Origin: Actinospineispora spinosispora DSM 44797
GTDB taxonomy: Bacteria; Actinomycetota; Actinomycetes; Mycobacteriales; Pseudonocardiaceae
DNA length: 64,000 nucleotides
Reading direction: 5' to 3'
Assembly: GCF_000429025.1 (NCBI RefSeq)
Contig: NZ_AUBB01000026.1
Span: 62,001 to 126,000 of the forward strand
Positions 46,637 through 55,235 of this stretch are shown here, piece after piece. The translations under genes and the position numbers were made by a program. Within the stretch, counting starts at the first letter, position 1, and every line of letters starts with the position of its first letter. Under the pieces are notes generated by a model. It did not search any database and was not told the origin of the DNA. It was given only the letters and a program-made list of their open reading frames with translations.

Positions 46637-47305
46637 TCAGATCGAGATGACCTCGGCGGTCCGGAGACCCAGATGGGATATGTCTTCGGCGAGCCTGACG
46701 TAGCTCAGCTGGGCATCGGCAGCTGCCTTCGCACTCCGCATCCGGCAGGCGTCGACGACCTGCCGGTAGCTGTTGGCCAGAGTCTGCATGTCAGCGGGGT
46801 GGTGCTGGAGCATCCAGTGGTAGCCGATTCGCTGGCTGCGCTCGGATGCGACCTCCAGCTCGATCATCAGGGACATCTCGATCGGGGTGAGGACGGGAGC
46901 GAGGAAGTCGGTGAAGACTTGCCGCTCGACGCCGTGGGCGTGGTCGTCCAACCACTCGACGACGGTGAACCCCTTCATGACGGCCTCGAGGCCGGTGAAT
47001 CCTTCGACTGGTGACACGGTGGCCGCACGGGCGAACGCATCCGGTTGCAACGCTCGCCGAAGAGTGAACACGCGGTCCAGCTGCCGGGGGTTGACCTCAG
47101 TCACGACCAGGTGGTTCATCCCGCCGAGACTGACCAGTCCGTCTTGCTCCAGCGTCCGAAAGACCCGGCCCAGTTGTGCCGGTGACAAGTTCAACTCGTC
47201 GGCAAGTGGTCGAAGGTCGATGTGTTCGCCTGGCAGGCGTCTGCCAGCCAAAATGTCGGCCCTGGTCTGCTCGACGAAGGTCTTCAGAGCGCGCGAGGAC
47301 TCCAT
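46637..47305 (-). CDS. GntR-family regulator with FCD-like domain
   Basis: This 222-residue protein has a GntR HTH (RADILAGRRLPGEHIDLRPLADELNLSPAQLGRVFRTLEQDGLV) and a helical C-terminal domain with TLRRALQPDAFARAA, YHWMLQ and MRSAKAAADAQLSYVRLAEDI, like FCD effector domains. The ATG at 47305 was chosen from the family start; the frame stays open far upstream across the tRNA gene, which is not coding. A TGATGCATCA palindrome at 47348-47357 may be its operator. Confidence 0.78.
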   Translation of the reverse strand: MESSRALKTFVEQTRADILAGRRLPGEHIDLRPLADELNLSPAQLGRVFRTLEQDGLVSLGGMNHLVVTEVNPRQLDRVFTLRRALQPDAFARAATVSPVEGFTGLEAVMKGFTVVEWLDDHAHGVERQVFTDFLAPVLTPIEMSLMIELEVASERSQRIGYHWMLQHHPADMQTLANSYRQVVDACRMRSAKAAADAQLSYVRLAEDISHLGLRTAEVISI

Positions 47306-47347
47306 CGAGTAGAGACGCGCACGATCGGGCACCCAAATCACGCTACT

Positions 47348-47357
47348 TGATGCATCA
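47348..47357. promoter_or_regulatory. Palindrome TGATGCATCA upstream of the GntR gene
   Basis: A perfect 10-bp palindrome lies 42 bp before the GntR start, in a locally AT-richer promoter region. GntR/FCD sites are often short palindromes, so autoregulation is possible. Confidence 0.35.
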
Positions 47358-47438
47358 CATGACGCAACGTGCGGAAGTTGACGTGTCATCGATCCAGCGA
47401 GGCTCTCGCGGTAACGCCTCTTTGCCTCTGACATGACG

Positions 47439-47485
47439 AAGGCCCAGGGCAGTCGCTCTGTTTCTGAGCTTCTGACCTGGGCCTT
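47439..47485 (-). terminator. Hairpin downstream of tRNA-Pro
   Basis: AAGGCCCAGG (47439-47448) and CCTGGGCCTT (47476-47485) are perfect 10-bp arms, nine bases after the tRNA 3' end on the minus strand. The loop is long and the following T-run is weak, but the place fits a tRNA terminator. Confidence 0.6.
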
Positions 47486-47493
47486 TAACCCTG

Positions 47494-47567
<74 letters not shown>

Positions 47568-47592
47568 ATGGCCTTGCGGCCTGTGCATGAGT

Positions 47593-48564
47593 CTAGCGGA
47601 CGTCCGCGGCGGCCGATGACACGGCTCTCCCATGTCCGTTGTGGCTGGCAGCGGGCTTGACCGGACGAGGGACGAGAGTCAGCAGGCTCGCCTCCGGCGG
47701 ACAGGCGAAACGGACCGGCGCGTACGGCGAGGTGCCCAGTCCGGCCGACACGTGCAGCCAGGTGTGCGAGCCCCAGCGCGACGCCCCTCGCGCGCGAGAG
47801 CGGTCTAGCCCGCAGTTGGTGACGAGCGCGCCGTAGCCGGGCACCCGGAGCTGGCCACCGTGCGTGTGGCCGGCCATGATCAGGTCGTACTCGTCGTCGG
47901 CGAAGGCGTCCAGCACGCGGGGCTCCGGCGAGTGGGTCAGGCCGAGCCGCAGTGCGACCGGTGCCGTGACCGGGCCGGAGATCCGGTCGTAGTGGTCGCG
48001 GCGGATGTGCGGGTCGTCGACCCCGGCGACGGCGACCGGCTGGCCCGCCACGTCCATGATCAGGCGCTGATGGGTGGCGTCCTGCCAGCCGCGTTCCAGC
48101 ATCGCCGCGCGCAGGTCGCGCCAGGGCAGCTTCGCGCCCTTGACCCATGTGCGGTTGCGCTTCTTACGCAGGTACATGGCCGGGTTCTTCGGGGTCGGTC
48201 CGTAGTAGTCGTTGCTGCCGAACACGAACAGCCCGGGCAGTCCCAGCAGCGGTTCCAGCGCGCGCAGCACACCGGGCACGGCCTTCGGGTGCGCGAGGTT
48301 GTCGCCGGTGTTGACCACGAGGTCCGGCGCCAGGTCGGCCAGCCCGGCGACCCAGCGCTGCTTGCTCTTCTGGTCGGGCATCATGTGCAGGTCGGAGATG
48401 TGCAGCACCCGCAGACTCGACCGGCCCTCGGGTAACACCGGTAGCGTCGCGGTGCGCAGCGTCCAGTGGCGGCGTTCGATCAGCGCCGCGTATCCCGTGG
48501 TGGCGAGGCCGAGCCCGACCGCGCCGACAGTGCCTCGAACCAGACCGTGCAACAGCGTGCTCAC
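47593..48564 (-). CDS. Metallophosphoesterase, membrane-associated
   Basis: This 323-residue protein has an N-terminal hydrophobic stretch ([19 protein letters not shown]) and then the calcineurin-like core: [30 protein letters not shown] (GNHD position), LTHSPEP and [10 protein letters not shown]. It is a two-metal phosphoesterase of the YkuE/Rv3683 kind, possibly acting on lipids or the envelope. The GTG at 48564 was chosen because the ATG at 48618 overlaps the divergent yqeY start. Confidence 0.88.
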   Translation of the reverse strand: MSTLLHGLVRGTVGAVGLGLATTGYAALIERRHWTLRTATLPVLPEGRSSLRVLHISDLHMMPDQKSKQRWVAGLADLAPDLVVNTGDNLAHPKAVPGVLRALEPLLGLPGLFVFGSNDYYGPTPKNPAMYLRKKRNRTWVKGAKLPWRDLRAAMLERGWQDATHQRLIMDVAGQPVAVAGVDDPHIRRDHYDRISGPVTAPVALRLGLTHSPEPRVLDAFADDEYDLIMAGHTHGGQLRVPGYGALVTNCGLDRSRARGASRWGSHTWLHVSAGLGTSPYAPVRFACPPEASLLTLVPRPVKPAASHNGHGRAVSSAAADVR

Positions 48565-48616
48565 GCCGACCAGCCTACGGACAGCCACACATTCGTTATC
48601 AGTAAGCTCGATCGTC

Positions 48617-49084
48617 ATGGGTCTGAAAGCTCAGCTGCGTGACGATTTGACCGCCGCGATCAAGGGTCGCGACGAGTTGACCAAGGGCACCCTCCGGATG
48701 ACGTTGAGTGCGATCACCTCCGCCGAGGTCGCCGGTGATGTCGCACGCGAGCTCGACGAGGACGAAGTGCTGAAGGTGCTGGCCAAGGAGGCCAAGAAGC
48801 GCGCCGAGTCCGCCGAGGCGTTCGACGCCGCCGGCCGTCAGGAACTCGCCGACAAGGAGCGCGCCGAGGCCGAGGTCCTGGCTCGCTACCTTCCGACGCA
48901 GCTGTCCGACGCCGAGGTGGACGCGATCGCCGAGCAGGCCGTCGCCACGGTCGCCGAGGAGAGCGGCGCCGCTCCGGGGCCTCGGCAGATGGGCCAGGTC
49001 ATGAAGGTCGCCTCCGCCGCGGCCGCCGGTCGCGCCGAGGGTTCCCGCGTCGCCGCCGCCGTCAAGTCCCGGCTCGTTTCCTAG
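48617..49084 (+). CDS. yqeY: GatB/YqeY domain protein
   Basis: This 155-residue protein is a stand-alone YqeY: LKAQLRDDLTAAIKGRDELTKGTLRMTLSAI, KEAKKRAESAEAFDAAGRQELADKERAE, LARYLPTQLSDAEVDAIAEQAV and a C-terminal AAAGRAEGSRVAAAVKSRL. It resembles the tRNA-binding tail of GatB; a direct role is not known. TAAGCT eight bases before the ATG and no ribosome site suggest a nearly leaderless transcript. The TAG stop begins a repeat module. Confidence 0.92.
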   Translation: MGLKAQLRDDLTAAIKGRDELTKGTLRMTLSAITSAEVAGDVARELDEDEVLKVLAKEAKKRAESAEAFDAAGRQELADKERAEAEVLARYLPTQLSDAEVDAIAEQAVATVAEESGAAPGPRQMGQVMKVASAAAAGRAEGSRVAAAVKSRLVS

Positions 49085-49297
49085 GGCCTGTTCCGCGCGG
49101 AGTTCTTCTGGGACCACCCCGGCTCGCTATCGCTCGCTGGGGTGCTCCCAGAAAAACAAGCTCCTTCGTCGCCGAGCGCGCGCTTGTGCCCACCTTGGGA
49201 GCCGCCCTGGTAGCCGGGGAGGTTGGTTGCGGACATTCACTCCGCCGGCCTTCGCCGGAACTCCTTCGGAGACTCGCGGAGCCGGCTTTGCTGTTGC
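49082..49297. repeat. Family-3 intergenic module, copy B
   Basis: It begins with TAGGGCCTGTTCCGCGCGG, the TAG being the yqeY stop. A hairpin follows (TTCTGGGACCACCCCGGC with GGGGTGCTCCCAGAA), then from 49174 a ~120-bp segment closely matching 25701-25822 (GCGGACATTCACTCCGCCGG, CCTTCGCCGGAACTCCTTCG, GAGACTCGCGGAGCCGGCTT). With the remaining ~90 bp, which show nothing, it fills the 302-bp gap between the convergent yqeY and ponA genes. Confidence 0.9.
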
Positions 49298-49386
49298 TCG
49301 TTGCGGTGTGACCGCTCCCCGCGAGTCGGGGGTTACAGCACAGTGAGTTGAGGGTTTCGGCATTCTGCGGTGGGTAGGCGGAGTAA

Positions 49387-51828
49387 TCAGCGGGGGGTCG
49401 AGTTCACGCCCGGGATGCCGGGCTGCACCGTGGGTGGCGTGGCGCCGGTCGAACTGTCGTCGCCGGGGTTGGGAACGGGCTCCTCGCCCGACTCGTCCTC
49501 GCCGGGTGGCGGCGGGGGCGGCGGAACCTTGCCGCTGCTCACCTGCAGGGTGATGACCTCGCCGGGCAGCGCGGCGCCGTGCTGCGACTGGCCGACCACG
49601 GTGCCCTCCTCGGCACGGTTGTCGACGTCCTGCAGCTCGGTCTTCCAGCCGGCCTTGGTCAGGATCCCCTCGGCCTCGTCGGAGCTCTTCCCGATCACCT
49701 CGGGCACCCGGGACGCCTCGCCGCCCTCCAGGTAGCGGTCGTCGGTCGGTGGGAGCGGCAGGATCGGCTGGCCCGCCAGGTAGCCGTTCATGGCCCGGAA
49801 GAACGTCCTCGCGGGTGCCTTACCGCCGTAGATGTTGCCGCTGCCGCAGGCGACCGGGGGGCTCTCGCCACCCGGGTCGCACAGCTGGCGCGGCGAGCGC
49901 GAGTTGTCGAAGGTGATCACCGCTCCGGCGACCTGCGGCAGCACCCCGAAGAACCCGGCGGACTTGTACTCCTGCGTGGTGCCGGTCTTGCCGCCCATCG
50001 GACGGTTCCAGCCGAGCGACTTGGCCGCGGTGGCCGACGTACCCACGAGGTCGTCGTGGCTCAGGCCGTTGACCAGCGTGTTCGCCAGGCCCTGGTCGAG
50101 CACCCGCTCACAGGGCAGCTCGCTGAACGGCACCGGCTTGCCCTTGGCGTCGGTGACCTGCTCGACCGGGCTCGGCGGGCACCACATGCCGCCGCTCTGC
50201 AGTGTCGCCCCGACGTTCGCCAGCTCCAGGATGCTGGTCGGCGTCACACCGAGGGTGAACGAGGCCAGGTGCTGCGCCTTGGTGACCTCGGCGATCGACC
50301 GGTTGGTGCGCTTTCCGGTCCGGGGGTCGACGAACGCGGTGGTCGCCAGCGAGCGCATGCCCATCCGGACCGCCATGTCGACGACCGGCGGCACTCCGGT
50401 GAACTCCTCGAGCTTGACGAACGCCGTGTTGGGCGACAGCGCGAGCGCCTGCCACATCGGCATCCGGCCCGCGTAGCTGCCGTCGTTGCGCACCGGGATC
50501 GCCCGCCCGGCGCCGTCACGGTAGATCGGTGAGGCGTAGCCACTGGGCGGGACGGCCATCACGTAGTTGATGCCGAGCCCCTTCTCCAGCGCCGTCGCGG
50601 CGGTGAAGATCTTGTAGATCGAGCCCGCGCCCAGGTTGACCGGCTCGTAGGGCAGCCCGTAGCTCGTCTCTTCCTGGTCGGCGTGCAGCCCGAACGTCCG
50701 GTTCGCCGCCATCGCCAGCACCCGGTGCTTCTCGGTGCCTGGCTGCACCAGCGAGATCACGTTCGCCACGTGCGGCTGCTTGGGCGGCACCTCGGCGTCG
50801 ACCGCGAGCTTCGCCTGCTGCAGGGCTTTCGAGTCGAGCGTCGTACGGATCGTGTAGCCGCCGCGGTTGAGCTGCTCGGTGGTGAACCCGGCCTGGGTGA
50901 GGTACTCGACGACGTACTTGCAGAAGTACCCGGCGTCGTGGGCGCCGATGCAGCCGTTCTGCCGGGTGTTCAGCGGGTTGACCACACCCAGCGGTGCGGC
51001 CTCCTGTTCCTTCGCCTGCTCCGGGGTGATCATGCCCTGCTCGGCCATGGCCCTGATCACGAGGTTTCGCCGGTCGATGGCTGCCTGCGGGTGCGCGACC
51101 GGGTCGTAGGCGCTGGTGCTGCGCACCATGCCGGCCAGCAGCGCCGCCTGCGGCACGGTCAGCTTGTCCGGCGTGGTGTTGAAGTAGGTCTGGGCGGCTG
51201 CGGACACGCCGTAGGAGTTGTTGCCGAGGAACACGATGTTGAGGTAGCCGGCCAGGATCTGTTCCTTGGTCAGCTGCTTCTCCAGCTGCAGCGCGATGCG
51301 GATCTCGCGCAGCTTGCGCGCGGGCGTCTGCTCGGTCGCCTTGAGCCGGTCCGACTCGGTCTTGGCCGCGACGTAGAGCTGGTAGTTCTTGACGTACTGC
51401 TGGGTCAGCGTGGACGCACCCTGCCGGACGTCTCCGGACGCCGAGTTGGCGATCATGGCCCGGATGGTGCCCTGCCAGTCCACGCCCTGGTGGTCGTAGA
51501 ACCGCCGGTCCTCGATGGCCACGATCGCGGCCTTCATCGCGGGCGAGATCTGCTGGGCGTCGACCATGCTGCGGTTCTGGTCGTACAGATAGGCGATCGG
51601 AGCGCCCGCCGAGTCGGTGACCGTCGTGGCCGAGGGCAGCGGCTGGTCGGCGAGATCGCTGGAGGCGTTGACGACGGTGTCGGCCGCCTTGTTCGACGCG
51701 GAGCCGAAACCGGCGGCCGCCGGGAACAGCATCCCGGCGAGCAGGATGCCGCCGACCAGACACAGCCCGAGCAGCTTGAACACCAGCTGTGTCGTCGACT
51801 TTTCCCCCACGTTGCTCACGCCGAGCAC
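49387..51828 (-). CDS. ponA: Class A penicillin-binding protein with PASTA domain (PonA2-like)
   Basis: This 813-residue protein has one transmembrane helix (LVFKLLGLCLVGGILLAGMLF), then a GT51 glycosyltransferase (AIEDRRFYDHQGVDWQG, GASTLTQQYVKN, KEQILAGYLNIVFLGNNSYGV). The transpeptidase has SIYK in GAGSIYKIF, SPN in LALSPNTAF and KTGTT in MGGKTGTTQEY. One PASTA domain (SRVPEVIGKSSDEAEGILTKAGWKTE) precedes a Pro/Glu/Gly-rich tail. It polymerises and cross-links peptidoglycan outside the membrane. The GTG at 51828 follows GGAGG by 4 bp. Divergence from a whiB gene matches the ponA2-whiB4 pair of mycobacteria. Confidence 0.95.
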   Translation of the reverse strand: MLGVSNVGEKSTTQLVFKLLGLCLVGGILLAGMLFPAAAGFGSASNKAADTVVNASSDLADQPLPSATTVTDSAGAPIAYLYDQNRSMVDAQQISPAMKAAIVAIEDRRFYDHQGVDWQGTIRAMIANSASGDVRQGASTLTQQYVKNYQLYVAAKTESDRLKATEQTPARKLREIRIALQLEKQLTKEQILAGYLNIVFLGNNSYGVSAAAQTYFNTTPDKLTVPQAALLAGMVRSTSAYDPVAHPQAAIDRRNLVIRAMAEQGMITPEQAKEQEAAPLGVVNPLNTRQNGCIGAHDAGYFCKYVVEYLTQAGFTTEQLNRGGYTIRTTLDSKALQQAKLAVDAEVPPKQPHVANVISLVQPGTEKHRVLAMAANRTFGLHADQEETSYGLPYEPVNLGAGSIYKIFTAATALEKGLGINYVMAVPPSGYASPIYRDGAGRAIPVRNDGSYAGRMPMWQALALSPNTAFVKLEEFTGVPPVVDMAVRMGMRSLATTAFVDPRTGKRTNRSIAEVTKAQHLASFTLGVTPTSILELANVGATLQSGGMWCPPSPVEQVTDAKGKPVPFSELPCERVLDQGLANTLVNGLSHDDLVGTSATAAKSLGWNRPMGGKTGTTQEYKSAGFFGVLPQVAGAVITFDNSRSPRQLCDPGGESPPVACGSGNIYGGKAPARTFFRAMNGYLAGQPILPLPPTDDRYLEGGEASRVPEVIGKSSDEAEGILTKAGWKTELQDVDNRAEEGTVVGQSQHGAALPGEVITLQVSSGKVPPPPPPPGEDESGEEPVPNPGDDSSTGATPPTVQPGIPGVNSTPR

Positions 51829-51968
51829 CTTACCTCCGGAGGAAGATCACACTGCGTAGCTAAGTCGTGTGGCCTGCCGATCCGCTGCCGATCGGAGGGA
51901 ACCGAGGGCCTTCGGGCCGCGTCCTAGTGCGGGACGGGGGTTCATCACTTCGAAGCGGGGAGATCATC

Positions 51969-52247
51969 ATGGTTGCGACGGGAGCCTGGTCGGTGTCGGC
52001 GAACTGTCGGGGTATCGAGCCGGACCGGCTGTTCGTGGCCGGTTCGCGGCAGCACACGGCCAAGTCGATCTGCCGGGGCTGCCCGGTGCTCACCACGTGC
52101 CTGGCGCAGGCTCTCGACGAGCGGCTGGAGTACGGCGTGTGGGGCGGGATGACGGAGCGCGAGCGTCGCGCGCTGCTGAGACGCAGGCCCGACATCACGT
52201 GCTGGGCCACCTTTCTCACCACCGGCTCCACGGGGCTCGCCGCCTGA
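51969..52247 (+). CDS. WhiB-family iron-sulfur regulator (WhiB4-like by context)
   Basis: This 92-residue protein has four cluster cysteines at 13, 35, 38 and 44 (SANCRG; ICRGCPVLTTC) and the WhiB turn YGVWGGMTERERR before a basic stretch. A fifth cysteine lies at DITCWATF. The ATG at 51969 follows GGGGAGATC. It is divergent from ponA and followed by a family-1 palindrome. By context it matches WhiB4 of mycobacteria, a redox-sensing regulator. A close paralogue lies 350 bp downstream. Confidence 0.93.
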   Translation: MVATGAWSVSANCRGIEPDRLFVAGSRQHTAKSICRGCPVLTTCLAQALDERLEYGVWGGMTERERRALLRRRPDITCWATFLTTGSTGLAA

Positions 52248-52250
52248 CCC

Positions 52251-52300
52251 AGCTCGTGAGTGGTATGGGCGCCTATAGGCGCCCATACCACTCACGAGCT
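52251..52300. repeat. Family-1 palindrome (CGTGAGTG), perfect 50-bp copy
   Basis: It runs from AGCTCGTGAGTGGTATGGGC to GCCCATACCACTCACGAGCT around GCCTATAGGC. It begins three bases after the whiB stop codon and lies between two tandem genes, so here it can only terminate the upstream one. Confidence 0.95.
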
Positions 52301-52456
52301 TTTACATAGGAAACGGGCAACGGGGTTGCAAACTTGTTACTGCATCTATTGTTTGCGTCCGCAAATGCAGTCACGGGTCGGCGAAAATGTCACTCAATGT
52401 AACGATCATGAGTGCACTGGCTCGGAGTAATATCCTTCTGAGCTGGTGCGATGCTC

Positions 52457-52499
52457 GCCAGGTAGGTACTCAGGCTATCTAGGTAGGTCACCCTGAGTT
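52457..52499. promoter_or_regulatory. Tandem AGGTAGGT repeats in the second whiB promoter
   Basis: CAGGTAGGTACTCAGG and TAGGTAGGTCACCCTGAG contain two direct AGGTAGGT copies 20 bp apart, and ACTCAGG with CCTGAGT also forms an inverted pair. They lie about 110 bp before the second whiB start. The spacer 52301-52597 is AT-richer and otherwise shows no recognisable site. Confidence 0.4.
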
Positions 52500-52597
52500 A
52501 ATGAGTAGTTTCACAGGCTAGTCGCGGATGGCGCTCTCCGGTTGACTCATCCCCAACAGCGGGACAGAAGTTCTACAGCGAGACGCGGGAGTGCGAA

Positions 52598-52993
52598 ATG
52601 GTTGCGAACACGAACTGGCGCCTGTCGGCCAACTGTCGGAATGTCGACCCGGACAGCCTTTTCGTGAAGGGTGCCAAGCAGCGCGACGCCCGGTCGATCT
52701 GCCGGGGCTGCCCGGTCCTCACCCAGTGCCTCGCCCAGGCACTGGACGAGAAGCTCGAGTACGGCGTGTGGGGTGGCCTGACGGAGCGCGAGCGGCGCGC
52801 GATGCTGAAGCAGCGCCCCGACGTCACGTGCTGGTCGACCTTCCTGACGAAGGCCGTCGCCGCCCAGCGGGCAGCGAAGGCGCGACCCACCCAGACCCCG
52901 GCCGCCCCCACCCGCCACCTGGAACTCGTCGCTAGGGGCGACCGGCAGGCCGTCATCGTGACTGCGCAGGCGCCCGCGATTGAAGCCGCGTGA
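52598..52993 (+). CDS. WhiB-family iron-sulfur regulator, second copy with C-terminal extension
   Basis: This 131-residue protein has the same cysteine spacing as its neighbour (13, 35, 38, 44: SANCRN; ICRGCPVLTQC), YGVWGGLTERERRAML and DVTCWSTFL. After that it has a ~40-residue extension rich in Ala, Pro and Arg not present in the first copy. The GAGACGCGGGAG stretch before the ATG is purine-rich. The pair looks like a local duplication followed by divergence. Confidence 0.93.
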   Translation: MVANTNWRLSANCRNVDPDSLFVKGAKQRDARSICRGCPVLTQCLAQALDEKLEYGVWGGLTERERRAMLKQRPDVTCWSTFLTKAVAAQRAAKARPTQTPAAPTRHLELVARGDRQAVIVTAQAPAIEAA

Positions 52994-53044
52994 TCGCCAG
53001 TAGGTAGACCTGATCCCTTTGAAGTTTCAGAGTGAGAGAGTTCG

Positions 53045-53572
53045 ATGGGTTCGAAGAGAGCTTCTATTATTGCGCTTATGGTGGTCAGTGTAGCCGCATT
53101 GGTGCCGACTAGTGCGTCGGCTGCGGAGCCAGTCGCACGTCCGAATATGGGCAGAGATGTAAAGGTGGAGCTAGTCCTTGGCCAGGGTTTGACCGGACTG
53201 ACCGACACCTTGGCGTGTGGTCAGGAAACGACTAAGAATGATCACGCGACTGGTGTATTGAACCTTCGATTCCAGTGTCTGGGAAACAGAGGCGTCGTGA
53301 ATTGGGCGTTCAGTATCTCTTCTCAGGTTAGAGCGCTGATCGGCCCTGAGAACGAGCCAGTATCAGAGACCGGCATGCGATGGTTCAGAAACGGAAAGTA
53401 TCAAGGTAAGAACGCTGATCATCGCGTGGCCAGCACGTATCAGCTGCATGGCACGCTCAACCCGGTGAGTGTCGGTGAGACCGTCAATTACCAGGACTCT
53501 ATCAACTTCACTACGACCGATGGGCGTGCTGGTACGCTCGTCATCGCTGGAACATTGATTCTGAAACCGTAA
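53045..53572 (+). CDS. Secreted protein of unknown function
   Basis: The 175-residue precursor has a signal peptide (ASIIALMVVSVAALVPTSASAAEP) and a mature domain of beta-rich character (DVKVELVLGQGLTGLTDTLACGQ, GVLNLRFQCLGNRGVVNWAFSI, VNYQDSINFTTTDGRAGTLVIAGTLIL), with two cysteines likely to form a disulfide. I do not recognise it. The codons are visibly less GC-rich than in the flanking core genes. It is followed 10 bp later by another unknown gene, probably in the same operon. Confidence 0.7.
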   Translation: MGSKRASIIALMVVSVAALVPTSASAAEPVARPNMGRDVKVELVLGQGLTGLTDTLACGQETTKNDHATGVLNLRFQCLGNRGVVNWAFSISSQVRALIGPENEPVSETGMRWFRNGKYQGKNADHRVASTYQLHGTLNPVSVGETVNYQDSINFTTTDGRAGTLVIAGTLILKP

Positions 53573-53582
53573 GGGTTCGGTT

Positions 53583-54053
53583 ATGGACGACGACATTGAC
53601 TTCGCTCGTTTGCTGGCTTCAGGAATAGTCTCGCAACTGGGCGAACAAGGGCCAGACTGGGAAATCGGCAGCGTCGAGCATCAAGAAGACGACTTCAGCG
53701 GGACGGGAGATTTCTCCTGGTCTCCGACAGTTCGGGTCGAGTTCAGGTCGATCTCAGGCGAGTATGAGTCCGTCGGTGTCTACTTCGTTTACAACGGTGT
53801 CAGTCTGGGGGACTCGGTAATCGCTACCGCTGACGGAATCCAAGACCACGCTGTTGAGATGATTCCGGGTGCGGCACTGCCTCCCTGTCCTGGTCATCAT
53901 CACCCGGCCGTTGCCCGGGTGGTCGATGACGTGCCGAAATGGGTGTGCATGAAAGACGGCGCAGCACACTTTTCGGAGGATATCGTGCCTGGACTCCAGC
54001 CGGGCATGACATTGGCGGAGTACATGCGGCGGCATCGCGTCAGGACGAGCTAG
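53583..54053 (+). CDS. Acidic cytosolic protein of unknown function
   Basis: This 156-residue protein is acidic at its start ([19 protein letters not shown]). It contains a strand-rich middle ([23 protein letters not shown]) and a histidine/cysteine segment ([27 protein letters not shown]), which could bind a metal. It has no signal peptide. It lies 10 bp after the secreted-protein gene and overlaps the end of the convergent ATPase gene by 4 bp. Base composition is less GC-rich than in the ATPase operon. Confidence 0.65.
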   Translation: MDDDIDFARLLASGIVSQLGEQGPDWEIGSVEHQEDDFSGTGDFSWSPTVRVEFRSISGEYESVGVYFVYNGVSLGDSVIATADGIQDHAVEMIPGAALPPCPGHHHPAVARVVDDVPKWVCMKDGAAHFSEDIVPGLQPGMTLAEYMRRHRVRTS

Positions 54054-55225
54054 CGCGACGCGGTCAGGCGGTCGCCGATCTCGCGGAGGCCGTCGAGGTC
54101 GGTGATGTCGCCCGCGACGGCGGGCACCGGGACCACCGCGACGCTCGGATGCGCGTTGGTGAACCGGGTCAGCAGCCGTCGCTCCCGGTCGGAGCGGTCG
54201 ACTCGGTCCGCGTGCAGCCGCAGTACCGCTGAGGCCAGCTTGGCGCTGCCGGTCTTGTCGACCTGATCGGCCAGGTCCCGCGCTCGCGCCGCGGGGATGT
54301 CGGCGAGCACCGGGTGGGTGCGGTTCAGTACCAGCCCGGCCAGCGGCATCTTCTCGCTCGCCAGCCGGTCGACGAAGTACGCGGCCTCGCGCAGCGCGTC
54401 CGGCTCGGGCGCGGCGACCACCACGAACGCCGTGCCGGGGGAGCGCAGCAGCTCGTAGGTCGACGCGGCGCGTTCCCGGAAGCCGCCGAACATCGTGTCG
54501 AAGGCCTGGACGAACGCCGACGCGTCGGCCAGCATCTGACCGCCCAGGATCGTGCCGACCGCCTTGGCGAACAGCCCGAAACCCGCGCCGACGATGCGGC
54601 GCAACCCGCGGCCGCCCGCGCGGGCTGGGGCCGACAGCAGCCGGATCATGCGGCCGTCCAGGAACGACGACATCCGCTGCGGCGCGTCCAGGAAGTCCAG
54701 CGCGGACCGCGACGGCGGGGTGTCGACGACGATCAGGTCCCAGTTGCCGGTCGCGACGAGCTGGCCGAGCTTCTCCATGGCCATGTACTCCTGCGTTCCG
54801 GAGAACGACGAGGAGATGGTCTGGTAGAAGGGGTTGGCCAGGATCTTCTCCGCGCGGTCCGGAGTGGAGTGCGTGTAGACCATCTCGTCGAAGGTCCGGC
54901 GCATGTCCAGCATCATCGCGTGCAGCTCGCCGTTCTCGACCGCGGAACCGTTGCGCCCGGACGCGGAGACGTCCGAGGTGATGTTCTCGACGCGCTTCGG
55001 CTCGTTGCTCAGGTTGCTCAGCCCGAGCGCCTCGGCGAGCCGTCGCGCCGGGTCGATCGTGAGCACCACGGTGTTGCGGCCGCGTTCCGCCGCGCGCAGC
55101 GCCAGCGCGGCCGCGGTCGTCGTCTTGCCCACCCCGCCCGAGCCGCAACACACGATGACCTTCGTCTTCGGGTCGTCGACCAGCGCCTCGAGCTCCAGGG
55201 TCGGGGCCGTCCTGCTCGGACTCAT
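54050..55225 (-). CDS. ArsA/Get3-like ATPase, second of pair (Rv3680-like)
   Basis: This 391-residue protein has the deviant Walker [28 protein letters not shown], switch [15 protein letters not shown], and switch [21 protein letters not shown]. These mark the ArsA/Get3 family of dimeric ATPases. In mycobacteria the paired proteins Rv3679-Rv3680 form a complex. There is no ars gene nearby, so a role in arsenite export is unlikely. AAGG precedes the ATG at 55225. It lies 10 bp after its partner gene. Confidence 0.9.
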   Translation of the reverse strand: MSPSRTAPTLELEALVDDPKTKVIVCCGSGGVGKTTTAAALALRAAERGRNTVVLTIDPARRLAEALGLSNLSNEPKRVENITSDVSASGRNGSAVENGELHAMMLDMRRTFDEMVYTHSTPDRAEKILANPFYQTISSSFSGTQEYMAMEKLGQLVATGNWDLIVVDTPPSRSALDFLDAPQRMSSFLDGRMIRLLSAPARAGGRGLRRIVGAGFGLFAKAVGTILGGQMLADASAFVQAFDTMFGGFRERAASTYELLRSPGTAFVVVAAPEPDALREAAYFVDRLASEKMPLAGLVLNRTHPVLADIPAARARDLADQVDKTGSAKLASAVLRLHADRVDRSDRERRLLTRFTNAHPSVAVVPVPAVAGDITDLDGLREIGDRLTASR

Positions 55226-55235
55226 CGGACCTTCC

